DNA of 26,138 bases. It comes from Bodo saltans. Lineage: Eukaryota; Euglenozoa; Kinetoplastea; Eubodonida; Bodonidae. The notes below the pieces were generated by a model. It saw only the letters and a program-made list of their open reading frames with translations. It searched no databases and was not told the origin of the DNA. Numbering within the stretch: the first letter of the stretch is position 1; every line of letters begins with the position of its first letter. Location: the NCBI GenBank assembly GCA_001460835.1, contig CYKH01000281.1, forward strand, positions 1 through 26,138, written 5' to 3'. The position numbers and the translations under genes were made by a program. Shown piece after piece: positions 16,584 to 24,142 of this stretch.

Positions 16584-17315
16584 ATGAGCGACGCTCAACA
16601 ATATTTTGAGATGATGGAGAAGTTGAAAGCGAAGGCAGTGAAGAAAGTCGAAGCATCAAGCCTTGATTTTCTCACAGCAGACGCCCTTGTGTTAGCCTCT
16701 CAGGAAATTTTGATTCTTGTGGGCGTCACAGCAGTCTTCTCACTCATTGTTTTTATTCTGCTCAGCCGAGCTTCTTCTCGCAAGCGCATCGCCAAAATTC
16801 GGAAGACGTTTTTTGTTCCCCCATCGTGGTTTGGAATTGCTTCAGGAATTTGTGCCTGGGAGTCTCTCCATGCGCTTACTTCTGTTGTTATCTTTGTCAA
16901 GCGTGCAACATCTGAGGCTCCCCTTGGAGAGGGGTTTGCATCGTCTGATCTTTTCAACTGGATTATCTTCGCAGCCGACACTGCGGTGATTTTCGGATTT
17001 GCGGTGACTCTTGCATTCGATATCGACCTTGGTTACGCGGTACTGGCGTGCCTTGCGTCCATTGGCACGTCATTCTATCAAACTGCAAGTGTCACAGAGA
17101 ACCTTGCGCTTGCAGGATATCTGGGCCTTGTGAATGTACTGTTCGCATTGTTTTGGTGCGTGGGTATTGGCAAAGGCTGGATTAAGTCAGAAATGCACTT
17201 GGCGATGCGTGAGCTTGAGGGTATGGGTGTGTCGAAAGAGACAACATCGGCGTTGGCCTCTAAAATGGGGCAACGAAAAGGACCCAAGAAACCGATGCCT
17301 AAGCGTTCAGCGTGA
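16584..17315 (+). CDS. Five-helix membrane protein, perhaps TspO-like
   Basis: A 243-residue membrane protein. Residues 1-35 are helical and hydrophilic. Five hydrophobic segments follow, near 41-62, 83-106, 125-147, 151-172 and 174-200, and the tail is basic (KGPKKPMPKRSA). A FFVPPSWFGIASG segment before helix 2, and a Y-L-x-x-V-N-x-x-x-x-x-F-W pattern in the last helix, recall the five-helix TspO/translocator fold. The similarity is weak and many signature residues are absent, so this is only a suggestion. The open frame extends upstream to a GTG at 16509 and would add a signal-peptide-like stretch, but that stretch is the pyrimidine-rich tract before the splice site and is not coding. Function unknown. 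Confidence 0.8.
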   Translation: MSDAQQYFEMMEKLKAKAVKKVEASSLDFLTADALVLASQEILILVGVTAVFSLIVFILLSRASSRKRIAKIRKTFFVPPSWFGIASGICAWESLHALTSVVIFVKRATSEAPLGEGFASSDLFNWIIFAADTAVIFGFAVTLAFDIDLGYAVLACLASIGTSFYQTASVTENLALAGYLGLVNVLFALFWCVGIGKGWIKSEMHLAMRELEGMGVSKETTSALASKMGQRKGPKKPMPKRSA

Positions 17316-17470
17316 AGTGCGGCGCCGTTCTGCGGATGATGCTTCCATTTTGTGTGGAAAAAGAAGAAGGATTTCCTGTGCTGATTCCTTCGTTCCATGC
17401 AAATAGAAAGACTTTCCTTGTGCGATCTCTATTGTAACACTTCATAAAGTTCCTGGGGTTGTGAGCCCTG

Positions 17471-17536
17471 AGCCCTCCTCCCCTTCCTCCTCGCTTATCT
17501 TCTAACTCAACCGCTTTTGTTCTTTCAAAAAAAAAG
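17471..17536 (+). promoter_or_regulatory. Predicted spliced-leader acceptor for the disordered-protein gene
   Basis: A long pyrimidine tract (CCCTCCTCCCCTTCCTCCTC and CGCTTTTGTTCTTTC) is followed by an A-run and the first AG at 17535-17536. The ATG at 17555 lies 18 bases on. Confidence 0.6.
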
Positions 17537-17554
17537 TAAAGGCGGCGCGTGGCG

Positions 17555-18664
17555 ATGGATCGCAGAGCCGCGATGGAAGCGATGGTTCGCCTAACTCACG
17601 AGAGATGTGCTTCACCACCATCACTGGTTACCCCACCGCCAGCAGTAACAACTTCGATTCAACGGGCTCCGTCACCAGCTATGTTCAGTCGTGACGACGT
17701 CATTTTATCATTGAAGCGAGCTCACCAAAAAAATCAGAGATCTAGAGGCGTTGATGCAACAATTTCTGTAGAAGCTGACGCAACAGTCTTACCCCAGCTC
17801 TGCAGCGTCGTTGGCCAAATTCCCCTGCATCCCCCTCCACAACGTGCGAAGTCACCCACGACTCCGATCACAAGAACAAACAGCGAAAACGTCCTTGCGA
17901 CAGCAAATTGCTCCTCCCCGTTGTCAACGCTCTCACTAACAACCGATAAATGTCAATTTCCTTCCACAGACATTGACGTGCAGTTGGCAGGTTCGTTGAT
18001 GGGGAGACCAGATGTCGGCAGTATCGGTGGGCACGCAAGCTGCGATCATTTTTTTGACAGCCCTCATGCTGATGATCGAGAGCACGATCGAATATTGAGA
18101 AAGGCTGGCTATCTCAATGCCACAGACTTCGAAAATGACGATGAGCGTCAACTCGCAGTTGCACAAGCAAAAAAAATCGCAACTCGGCGGGCCCTGCATC
18201 GATCACTCCACGTCCACCAAGCTCAGCCCCTTCCTCCGTCGAACGAGTCTCCGCATGAATTCACGTACCACACATCCACTCCCCCTCGAAAGCAGCGGGC
18301 CGGCGGTCAACGTCTTTCACCACCACCATTAGGAACACCAGGTACTCAACAACATGAAATTGCGCTCGCAAACGCGCTTACTAAGTATTCGAACTCTCGC
18401 CTTCACTACCGAAGTGCTACCTCACCACAGCAACAATCGAAGAGAGTGGCGGTGATCAACGACTCTCAGCGAAGCGGCGGAAAGCGTGAACCCCTTCCAC
18501 CTGGCCGCATGTTGTCGCCAATTCCAATGCCTACATCGGAACTTGTCAATCGAACGTTAACGATGTTGGAGGGTATTGACTCATTGTCACTGACGACAAC
18601 TGGGGGAAACTGCTTTCGATTGTCATCTGACATTCAGTTCTCTTTGAAAGGATCCTTTCGCTGA
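17555..18664 (+). CDS. Unrecognised Pro/Ser-rich, mostly disordered protein
   Basis: Encodes 369 residues from the first ATG after the predicted acceptor; the open frame begins six bases earlier at a GTG. I do not recognise a family. The composition is rich in Pro, Ser, Thr, Gln and Arg, with many SP and TP pairs (PSPAMFS, RAKSPTTPIT, RLSPPPLGTP, RMLSPIPMP) that could be proline-directed kinase sites. One short charged helix stands out at about 170-220 (DDERQLAVAQAKKIATRRAL). No membrane segment, zinc-binding pattern or enzyme motif is visible. Coding status rests on length, the well-placed splice signal and composition like that of the neighbouring genes. Confidence 0.8.
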   Translation: MDRRAAMEAMVRLTHERCASPPSLVTPPPAVTTSIQRAPSPAMFSRDDVILSLKRAHQKNQRSRGVDATISVEADATVLPQLCSVVGQIPLHPPPQRAKSPTTPITRTNSENVLATANCSSPLSTLSLTTDKCQFPSTDIDVQLAGSLMGRPDVGSIGGHASCDHFFDSPHADDREHDRILRKAGYLNATDFENDDERQLAVAQAKKIATRRALHRSLHVHQAQPLPPSNESPHEFTYHTSTPPRKQRAGGQRLSPPPLGTPGTQQHEIALANALTKYSNSRLHYRSATSPQQQSKRVAVINDSQRSGGKREPLPPGRMLSPIPMPTSELVNRTLTMLEGIDSLSLTTTGGNCFRLSSDIQFSLKGSFR

Positions 18665-18750
18665 AGGAAAATCCTTTGTGTAAAATAGTGTGCACGATGG
18701 TGTTGTATCGTCCATTTTGCGCTCCACTGAAGGTAAGCTAAGTCCATCAT

Positions 18751-18775
18751 TACTGCTTTTTTGTGTCTTTGTCAG
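18751..18775 (+). promoter_or_regulatory. Predicted spliced-leader acceptor for the coiled-coil/LRR gene
   Basis: TACTGCTTTTTTGTGTCTTT is followed by GTCAG, with AG at 18774-18775. The ATG at 18793 is the first downstream, with a 17-base genomic leader. Confidence 0.65.
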
Positions 18776-18792
18776 CTAGCAGCTAGACCACC

Positions 18793-21700
18793 ATGAAACT
18801 TACGCCACTCTTAGAAATTGTAGAACTTCAACTCCAGCGTGATCGTTTTGAGAGCGGTGTTGCAGAGTGCGCTGATAAAATCAATGAGCAGCGACTCAAG
18901 CTGCAGCGTGCCCAGCGTGACGTCACTGATTATTCTGGTCGCCTTAAGTATGGCGGTAAAGGCGGTCTCAATCCTGCTGATATCGTAGGCCTTCAAGAAA
19001 AGGAATCTGTTGCGCAGAAAGCTGCTGCTGATGCCTCGAAGCTGGTTCACGATTTGGATTCGCAGACAAAATCCAATGCCGATGAACTTCACCGCGTCAA
19101 GCAACAAATCGACTCACTAATGAACCAGCTCAAGATGCGCTACTGTGTTCAGACCTTAAGCGGATCAGCTCGTGCATCAAAGCCATCTGGTCGTGACGAA
19201 GATGGTGGCGGCTCTAAACAACCAATCGCAGCATCATTCGCAGAGAACATCTACCTCATCACCGATCAGCTGCGCGCACTGATCGCCGGCGGTGGAAAGC
19301 ATCCCTTTCTTAAGCTGTTCCTCAATGATCCTCCGCCCGTCAATGACGCTGCGCCGCATTTTACCGCGTGGGAGCAGCGTACTCTGAGCCTAATTTTCAA
19401 CGCGAAAGAAAAAGTTCAGAAGTGCTTTCAGTTGCTTACTGATGCTGTCAATGCCGTTTGCGCATACTACCCTGACCTCGCAAAAAATGTGCCTTTGTGG
19501 ACTGAGTTTGTTGACATGTGTGATGATTCATTTATTGGTGCGCTTGGGGACAATATTGACCGCGCTTTAAGTTCATACGAGCGCGCTGTTGGTGGCAAGA
19601 CCGCCCCTGAGCTTTTTAGCGTAAACCTGAAACTGTCTCAGGCATGCCGTGTCCAGCTCGTTCCAACCGCTCACGACCTACCGAACCAACTTGTCTCACT
19701 CATCGAAGACAAGATGTTCTCCGTTGTCCCGTCGAATACTCTCGGAGATGTTTCAACGATGCCAACGCAGCATAAGACTGGTAAGGGTGCTTACGCCAAG
19801 AAGCTCCTCGCCGACAAAGAGATCGCCGCTCGCCTTGAGCGGATCAAAAATCATGTCGCTCGTTTTGGCGAAGAACTTGTCGCTGCCGTTGTGAAAGTAG
19901 AGGACAAGTTCATGGCATTTTGGATTCCAGACTCTGTTTCCCAAATGACGCTCGAAGAGCTTCGCGCTGCTCGAGATATGGTTGACTTTGAGTTTGGTTT
20001 CGTTCGTCAGCGAATCTACGGTGGAGCGTTTCAATTGAACTCCTTCCCACTTCAAGACACGTTAAGCTCACTCTTATCGTCACAAATCGATGTGAAACGG
20101 CAAGAGGAAGCGAACACTTCAGATGAAGTTGTTCGAGAAATGATTCGAATTGCTAGCCTCAGTAATGCTCGAACATCAACTGTTCCCGCTGGTGGCCTTG
20201 CGACAATTTTGCGTGTGAAATCAAGCAACAAACATCCTCACCCACGCGATACTGCGGATGAGGAATGGTCCGAGCGCTTCGACCCCGTGAAGTACGTCGA
20301 GCAGCTTGTGGCTGTCCAAGTGAAAGCCGCAAATGTGACAACCGCGGTTCCAGCCACTCAGCGCAGTGTTGCTCCTATCAAGTCGATTACCGCATCAGCG
20401 GATGTAGCTGCTCCAGTTTCGTCCCGCATTTCATCCAATGTTGAGCATGCCAAAGAGATTAAAGAATTGAAGGAGACTCGCGACAATATCCCAATTCCAT
20501 CATCGCAACAGCACTCGAGCCCACCACCTCTCAACAGTAAACCGCTTGAAAATTTAGTGGCACTCTCCGTTCAAAAAAACATTTCGCCACGTCCAAGTTC
20601 AACACCATCCAACGGGCTTCGTACAAGCACTGTCGCAAATCAGCTTTACTCGTTGACCCCCAATCGAATTCCTGCGTCTTCTAACAAACAGCCTCACTCA
20701 CCGTCCCCTCGTGACAGCGCATCGACGACTACAGAAGCTGGTGTCTATAACTCGCGCTCGGTGGAAGTCCTCAAACCTTCAACATCTACGTCTCAGAGAG
20801 CACCTGATGTTGCAAGCGCAGCACCCCGATCTACAGCTTGGAGTTCTCCATCTCCCAAAGTTGAAAAACAGCGCCCTGAAATTGAAATCTCTGAGCGACC
20901 ACCTCGCGAGCCGAGCCATGCTCCAGTGAATCCGCTTCTGTCACCTTTCCGTGAAAAGCAAGCCACTCCCACTTCTGCTGCACCGCCAAATCCAGAACGA
21001 GAATTATTCGATGCTACAACTGAACGAGAGGAGCCATCACGCCGACCTCGAAGTATTCTCAAAGGAAACGTTCAGAGTGATACTCCTCCCATCCGCTCGC
21101 CACGAATTCCCGCCCCGGTGAGCGAGCCCTCTGAGCGTGTCGATGATGATGAATACACTTTGCAGAACTTGCTTCAGAAAGAGAAGGAGAGTTTGGAACG
21201 AATCCGACTCATGAAAGAAAAGGATGAAGCTCGTCGACGTGAAATTCAAGCTGCGCATCGACGTGAGGTGGTTACGGAAGAAACTCTTCGCAAAGTCAGC
21301 CCGCGGAGCGAGTATCAAGCGCTCCTCGAAGAGCAATCCAGGCTCGACACCGCCAGGCGTGAAAACGAAGTTAAGCTTCGTGAGGCAGAAAAGGAAGCCC
21401 GTCGAATGCGTGACGAACAGGAATTTCAGCGTCAATCCCAGTTGCACGATGAAGAAAGGCAGCAAAAACTTTGGGAAGAGCAGCTACGCCATCAGCACGA
21501 AGAAAACGCTCGACGCCGCACTCGCGAAAAACAAGCAGCTGAGGAAGCCGAGCGAGAAGCATTGCGCAAGAAAATTGAGGAAGAAGAGAAGCGCAAACAA
21601 TATCAACGAGAACTCGAGGATCGTCTTGAGGATGAGCTTCGGCGTCGCGCGTTGCAGCAACAGAAAGAACGTGAAGAACGGGAAAATGAGCGTATCCGGC

Positions 21701-22572
21701 GAGAACATGAACTCCACCGCGAACAAGAAGGGGAGCGGAATCGACAACGAGCAGCCTTAGAGCGCATGAGACACTCACCTGTACCTCAAGAAGCCAGTTT
21801 CCATGAGACCGGCCTTGAAAGTGATCATAACTCTTCGAACTACTTGCCGTCAGTTGCTGATCCCTCCGCACTGCGACGAAAACTTGCACTGCCTCCAGTT
21901 CAAGGGGCTTTGGGTGATCGCCCATCAACACCTACGTCGTCAGCTGCGCCGCTCCTTCCAGAGGTTCCATCGTCTGCTCGCAATCGGAAGCCCAACACCG
22001 CGCCACTTGGAACTCCTCGAGGATTAAATGGTAGCGCTCGCAGCACATCTGATATGACCCCTCGCGATCGCATGAACCCAATTCCAACTACAGGGCCACT
22101 TCCTGAGGTATCCCTTTTGGACGAATACAAACAGTACTGCTTGAACTTTGGGATAAAGCCCAATTCTGGGCTTCTGAAGTCACTACCTTCAGTTGTCGGT
22201 GACTTCGCGACAACGATTAACCTCGACTTGAACTACATCGGAGTGAAAGGTGTCCAGCCACTCCTTCAGATCCTTCGGCGTAACCGCGGGTTGAGGCTCT
22301 TGAACCTCAAGGATAACAATCTTGAGAACAACGAGGTGAGAGCGTTAGTGAACGTCCTACTCACTGATAGTGGAAATACACTTACCCACCTTGACCTGTC
22401 AAACAATCCTATCTCTCTTGCGGGAGGCTCTGCTATCATGGATCTTGTTTCGCAGAAGAAATCACTAACAACTGTTGTTCTTCGCGGTACCCTCATTCAG
22501 CCAAAGGTCGTTGAGAAAATTGTCGAAGCTGCCGAATCCAATCGGCGGCGAGCAGCATGGGGTGACGAGTAG
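18793..22572 (+). CDS. Coiled-coil protein with C-terminal leucine-rich repeats
   Basis: A 1259-residue protein of unknown function. Seen in order: an N-terminal coiled coil (about 1-120); a globular, mostly helical domain I do not recognise (about 150-450); a Ser/Pro-rich disordered region (about 530-785) that holds RPRSILK (751-757); a long single-helix-like segment very rich in Glu, Arg and Gln (about 787-995); a second disordered linker; and a C-terminal segment of about three ribonuclease-inhibitor-type leucine-rich repeats (about 1125-1250, e.g. LRLLNLKDNNLENNEV and LTHLDLSNNPISLAG). The architecture suggests a scaffold, and many kinetoplastid flagellar and basal-body proteins combine coiled coils with such repeats, but localisation is inferred. 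The first ATG after a clear acceptor is used as start. Confidence 0.9.
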   Translation: MKLTPLLEIVELQLQRDRFESGVAECADKINEQRLKLQRAQRDVTDYSGRLKYGGKGGLNPADIVGLQEKESVAQKAAADASKLVHDLDSQTKSNADELHRVKQQIDSLMNQLKMRYCVQTLSGSARASKPSGRDEDGGGSKQPIAASFAENIYLITDQLRALIAGGGKHPFLKLFLNDPPPVNDAAPHFTAWEQRTLSLIFNAKEKVQKCFQLLTDAVNAVCAYYPDLAKNVPLWTEFVDMCDDSFIGALGDNIDRALSSYERAVGGKTAPELFSVNLKLSQACRVQLVPTAHDLPNQLVSLIEDKMFSVVPSNTLGDVSTMPTQHKTGKGAYAKKLLADKEIAARLERIKNHVARFGEELVAAVVKVEDKFMAFWIPDSVSQMTLEELRAARDMVDFEFGFVRQRIYGGAFQLNSFPLQDTLSSLLSSQIDVKRQEEANTSDEVVREMIRIASLSNARTSTVPAGGLATILRVKSSNKHPHPRDTADEEWSERFDPVKYVEQLVAVQVKAANVTTAVPATQRSVAPIKSITASADVAAPVSSRISSNVEHAKEIKELKETRDNIPIPSSQQHSSPPPLNSKPLENLVALSVQKNISPRPSSTPSNGLRTSTVANQLYSLTPNRIPASSNKQPHSPSPRDSASTTTEAGVYNSRSVEVLKPSTSTSQRAPDVASAAPRSTAWSSPSPKVEKQRPEIEISERPPREPSHAPVNPLLSPFREKQATPTSAAPPNPERELFDATTEREEPSRRPRSILKGNVQSDTPPIRSPRIPAPVSEPSERVDDDEYTLQNLLQKEKESLERIRLMKEKDEARRREIQAAHRREVVTEETLRKVSPRSEYQALLEEQSRLDTARRENEVKLREAEKEARRMRDEQEFQRQSQLHDEERQQKLWEEQLRHQHEENARRRTREKQAAEEAEREALRKKIEEEEKRKQYQRELEDRLEDELRRRALQQQKEREERENERIRREHELHREQEGERNRQRAALERMRHSPVPQEASFHETGLESDHNSSNYLPSVADPSALRRKLALPPVQGALGDRPSTPTSSAAPLLPEVPSSARNRKPNTAPLGTPRGLNGSARSTSDMTPRDRMNPIPTTGPLPEVSLLDEYKQYCLNFGIKPNSGLLKSLPSVVGDFATTINLDLNYIGVKGVQPLLQILRRNRGLRLLNLKDNNLENNEVRALVNVLLTDSGNTLTHLDLSNNPISLAGGSAIMDLVSQKKSLTTVVLRGTLIQPKVVEKIVEAAESNRRRAAWGDE

Positions 22573-22719
22573 AGATTTTTATTACCAAGACAATGACGAT
22601 ATTTTTTTGACTGACAAAATTTAGACTCCCGCAAACATTTGAGTTCGTGCGGTATGAAAAAGGACCACTGAAAATTCATTGATTCTGTAAAATTCATTGA
22701 GTCTGTATTTAATCCACAA

Positions 22720-22738
22720 CCTCTCTCTCTATGTGAAG
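22720..22738 (+). promoter_or_regulatory. Predicted spliced-leader acceptor for the GST gene
   Basis: CCTCTCTCTCTATGTGAAG ends with AG at 22737-22738. The first ATG after it is 22779, which gives a 40-base genomic leader. An ATG at 22731 lies before the acceptor and would be removed. Confidence 0.6.
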
Positions 22739-22778
22739 GAAGTATCATTGTGTTTATCATTTTCGCTCCCCTGGTGCT

Positions 22779-23489
22779 ATGACTCATCCGTTGACCCTTT
22801 ATGGCCACTTTCTTTCGCAACCAACTCGCGCTGTTTTATGGACGCTTGCAATGAAGGGGACACCGTACAATTTCGTGAAAATCAATCCAGCTCAAAACGA
22901 AGCCGACACGGAAGAATTTTACGCCAAATTTCCGACTGGTGGAGTTCCGGCACTCCACGATGCTTCTGCTAAATTTGATGGCAAGCCCTTGCATCTCACT
23001 GAAAGCAACGCAATTCTGGCGTATTTGTCGTCGAAGAATGGTTGGAGTGACCTCTATCCAACAGATGTTGTGTTGAGAGCCAAAGTTGACCAATGGCTCC
23101 ACTGGCATCATGCGAACATGCGCATTTGCACCAATCGTATCTTTCGTCCTCGCATGAATATTGCCATGGGTTGGAAGCAAGCAAATCCGCTTCTTGAGGG
23201 CCCAGACATTTTGAAACTGTTGCGCCCAAGCTTTCTTGTGCTCCAGCACGAAGGCTTGTTGAACTCTCGCCCTTTCTTGGTCGGTAACGTTCCAACCATT
23301 GCTGACATCTCTGTTTATTGTGAGCTCGATCAATTGTTTTATGCGAAACTGCTTGACCTTCAAGACTTTCCTGACATTCAGTCATGGATGAAGCGCTTGC
23401 AAGCTTTGCCCCACCACGACGAAGTTCGACGAACTTTGTTTAAATTCATTGAGATTCTCAACTCGAAGTCTCCGCAGTCTGGCATTTGA
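22779..23489 (+). CDS. Theta-like glutathione S-transferase
   Basis: A 236-residue cytosolic-type glutathione transferase, close to the usual length of the family. It would conjugate glutathione to electrophiles or act in related redox chemistry. The thioredoxin-like N-terminal domain shows LYGHFLSQPTRAV with a candidate catalytic Ser at 13 as in theta-class enzymes, the cis-proline motif GGVPAL (P57), and TESNAI (E75, S76) for binding the gamma-glutamyl group. The helical C-terminal domain (about 95-220) includes FLVGNVPTIADISVYCELDQ, matching the conserved N-capping box region. There is no signal peptide. Substrate cannot be told from sequence. Kinetoplastids use trypanothione, so the natural thiol could differ; that is inference. 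Confidence 0.93.
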   Translation: MTHPLTLYGHFLSQPTRAVLWTLAMKGTPYNFVKINPAQNEADTEEFYAKFPTGGVPALHDASAKFDGKPLHLTESNAILAYLSSKNGWSDLYPTDVVLRAKVDQWLHWHHANMRICTNRIFRPRMNIAMGWKQANPLLEGPDILKLLRPSFLVLQHEGLLNSRPFLVGNVPTIADISVYCELDQLFYAKLLDLQDFPDIQSWMKRLQALPHHDEVRRTLFKFIEILNSKSPQSGI

Positions 23490-23580
23490 AATCTCTCGTG
23501 CCCTCGCTATGCAAAACTTGTTTTCGGAGTACTTATCACTTCACTATGGTTTTAAGTTGCAAATCAACTTAATGAAATTG

Positions 23581-23639
23581 ACTCTCTCACTCTCTCTCTC
23601 TCTCTCTTAATTCTCGAATTCCCAAAACATATGAACGAG
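23581..23639 (+). promoter_or_regulatory. Predicted spliced-leader acceptor for the 139-residue protein gene
   Basis: The CT-rich tract is followed by no AG until 23638-23639, one base before the ATG at 23641. An out-of-frame ATG at 23631 lies upstream of that AG and would be spliced off. The mRNA would then carry essentially only the spliced leader as 5' untranslated region. Confidence 0.5.
23590..23607 (+). repeat. (CT)9 dinucleotide run
   Basis: Nine uninterrupted CT units lie within a longer pyrimidine tract (23581-23608). It doubles as the polypyrimidine tract of the next trans-splice site. Confidence 0.95.
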
Positions 23640-23640
23640 C

Positions 23641-24060
23641 ATGATGGAGCAACGACCATTTGATCGCGACCTCACTGTCGTTCTTCGAGCAGGGAAGCGT
23701 CATGTGTTTCAGTATTGTCGAGATTTAAACCAGACGTGGCGTTCTCTGGTAGGGGCTCTTGTAAATTTATTCATTGTTCCCACGTCCGCCTGGAAACTTC
23801 TTATTCGAGTGGTGGATGGCTATGAACTTGCCTCTCCTGACGACAACGTCCCTGCTTCGCTCCTGCACTGCAGCCAGTTTGTTTCAAAATCAGGCCGCGT
23901 TGAAGTTTTCCTAGTTGTTCCAAATTCTGATGGACTTTTCCCCAGTGTGCCAAGTTGTGACTCCGATATGTCATTCGTCCCGTCTGATGCTCCTGTGCAG
24001 CTTCCAAAAGGGTTAGTCGACTTCATTGATCACTTGCGGCCTGCTTCGCAAGTCTCATGA
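23641..24060 (+). CDS. Small unrecognised protein
   Basis: A 139-residue protein that I cannot place in a family. Residues about 8-95 alternate short hydrophobic strands with one amphipathic helix (DLTVVLRAGK, then WRSLVGALVNLF, WKLLIRVVDGYEL and VEVFLVV). That order resembles a ubiquitin-like beta-grasp fold, but no diagnostic residues are visible. The tail is Ser/Pro/Asp-rich with a final short helix (LPKGLVDFIDHL). The start is ATG-ATG, directly after the predicted acceptor. Its stop lies only 82 bases before the ATG of the methyltransferase gene. No membrane segment or signal peptide is seen. Confidence 0.7.
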   Translation: MMEQRPFDRDLTVVLRAGKRHVFQYCRDLNQTWRSLVGALVNLFIVPTSAWKLLIRVVDGYELASPDDNVPASLLHCSQFVSKSGRVEVFLVVPNSDGLFPSVPSCDSDMSFVPSDAPVQLPKGLVDFIDHLRPASQVS

Positions 24061-24107
24061 GTTGTGTGACTGTTGCATCTTTCTTGTAAGTTGTTTTATT
24101 GTGTTTA

Positions 24108-24139
24108 CACTTCAAACTTCTCCTATCTGTCTTTATCAG
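24108..24139 (+). promoter_or_regulatory. Predicted spliced-leader acceptor for the HEN1 gene
   Basis: A pyrimidine-rich tract (CTTCTCCTATCTGTCTTTAT) ends in CAG, with AG at 24138-24139. The ATG at 24143 follows after three bases. Confidence 0.65.
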
Positions 24140-24142
24140 TTG

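Noticed and set aside
21371-21931. Minus-strand open frame of 186 codons
   Set aside because: It is antisense to the Glu/Arg-rich helix and following linker of the coiled-coil/LRR protein. Repetitive GAA/CGT codons leave the reverse strand open by composition.
24026-24142. Extension of the HEN1 frame overlapping the previous gene
   Set aside because: It begins at TTG and precedes the acceptor at 24139. HEN1 similarity begins well after 24143.
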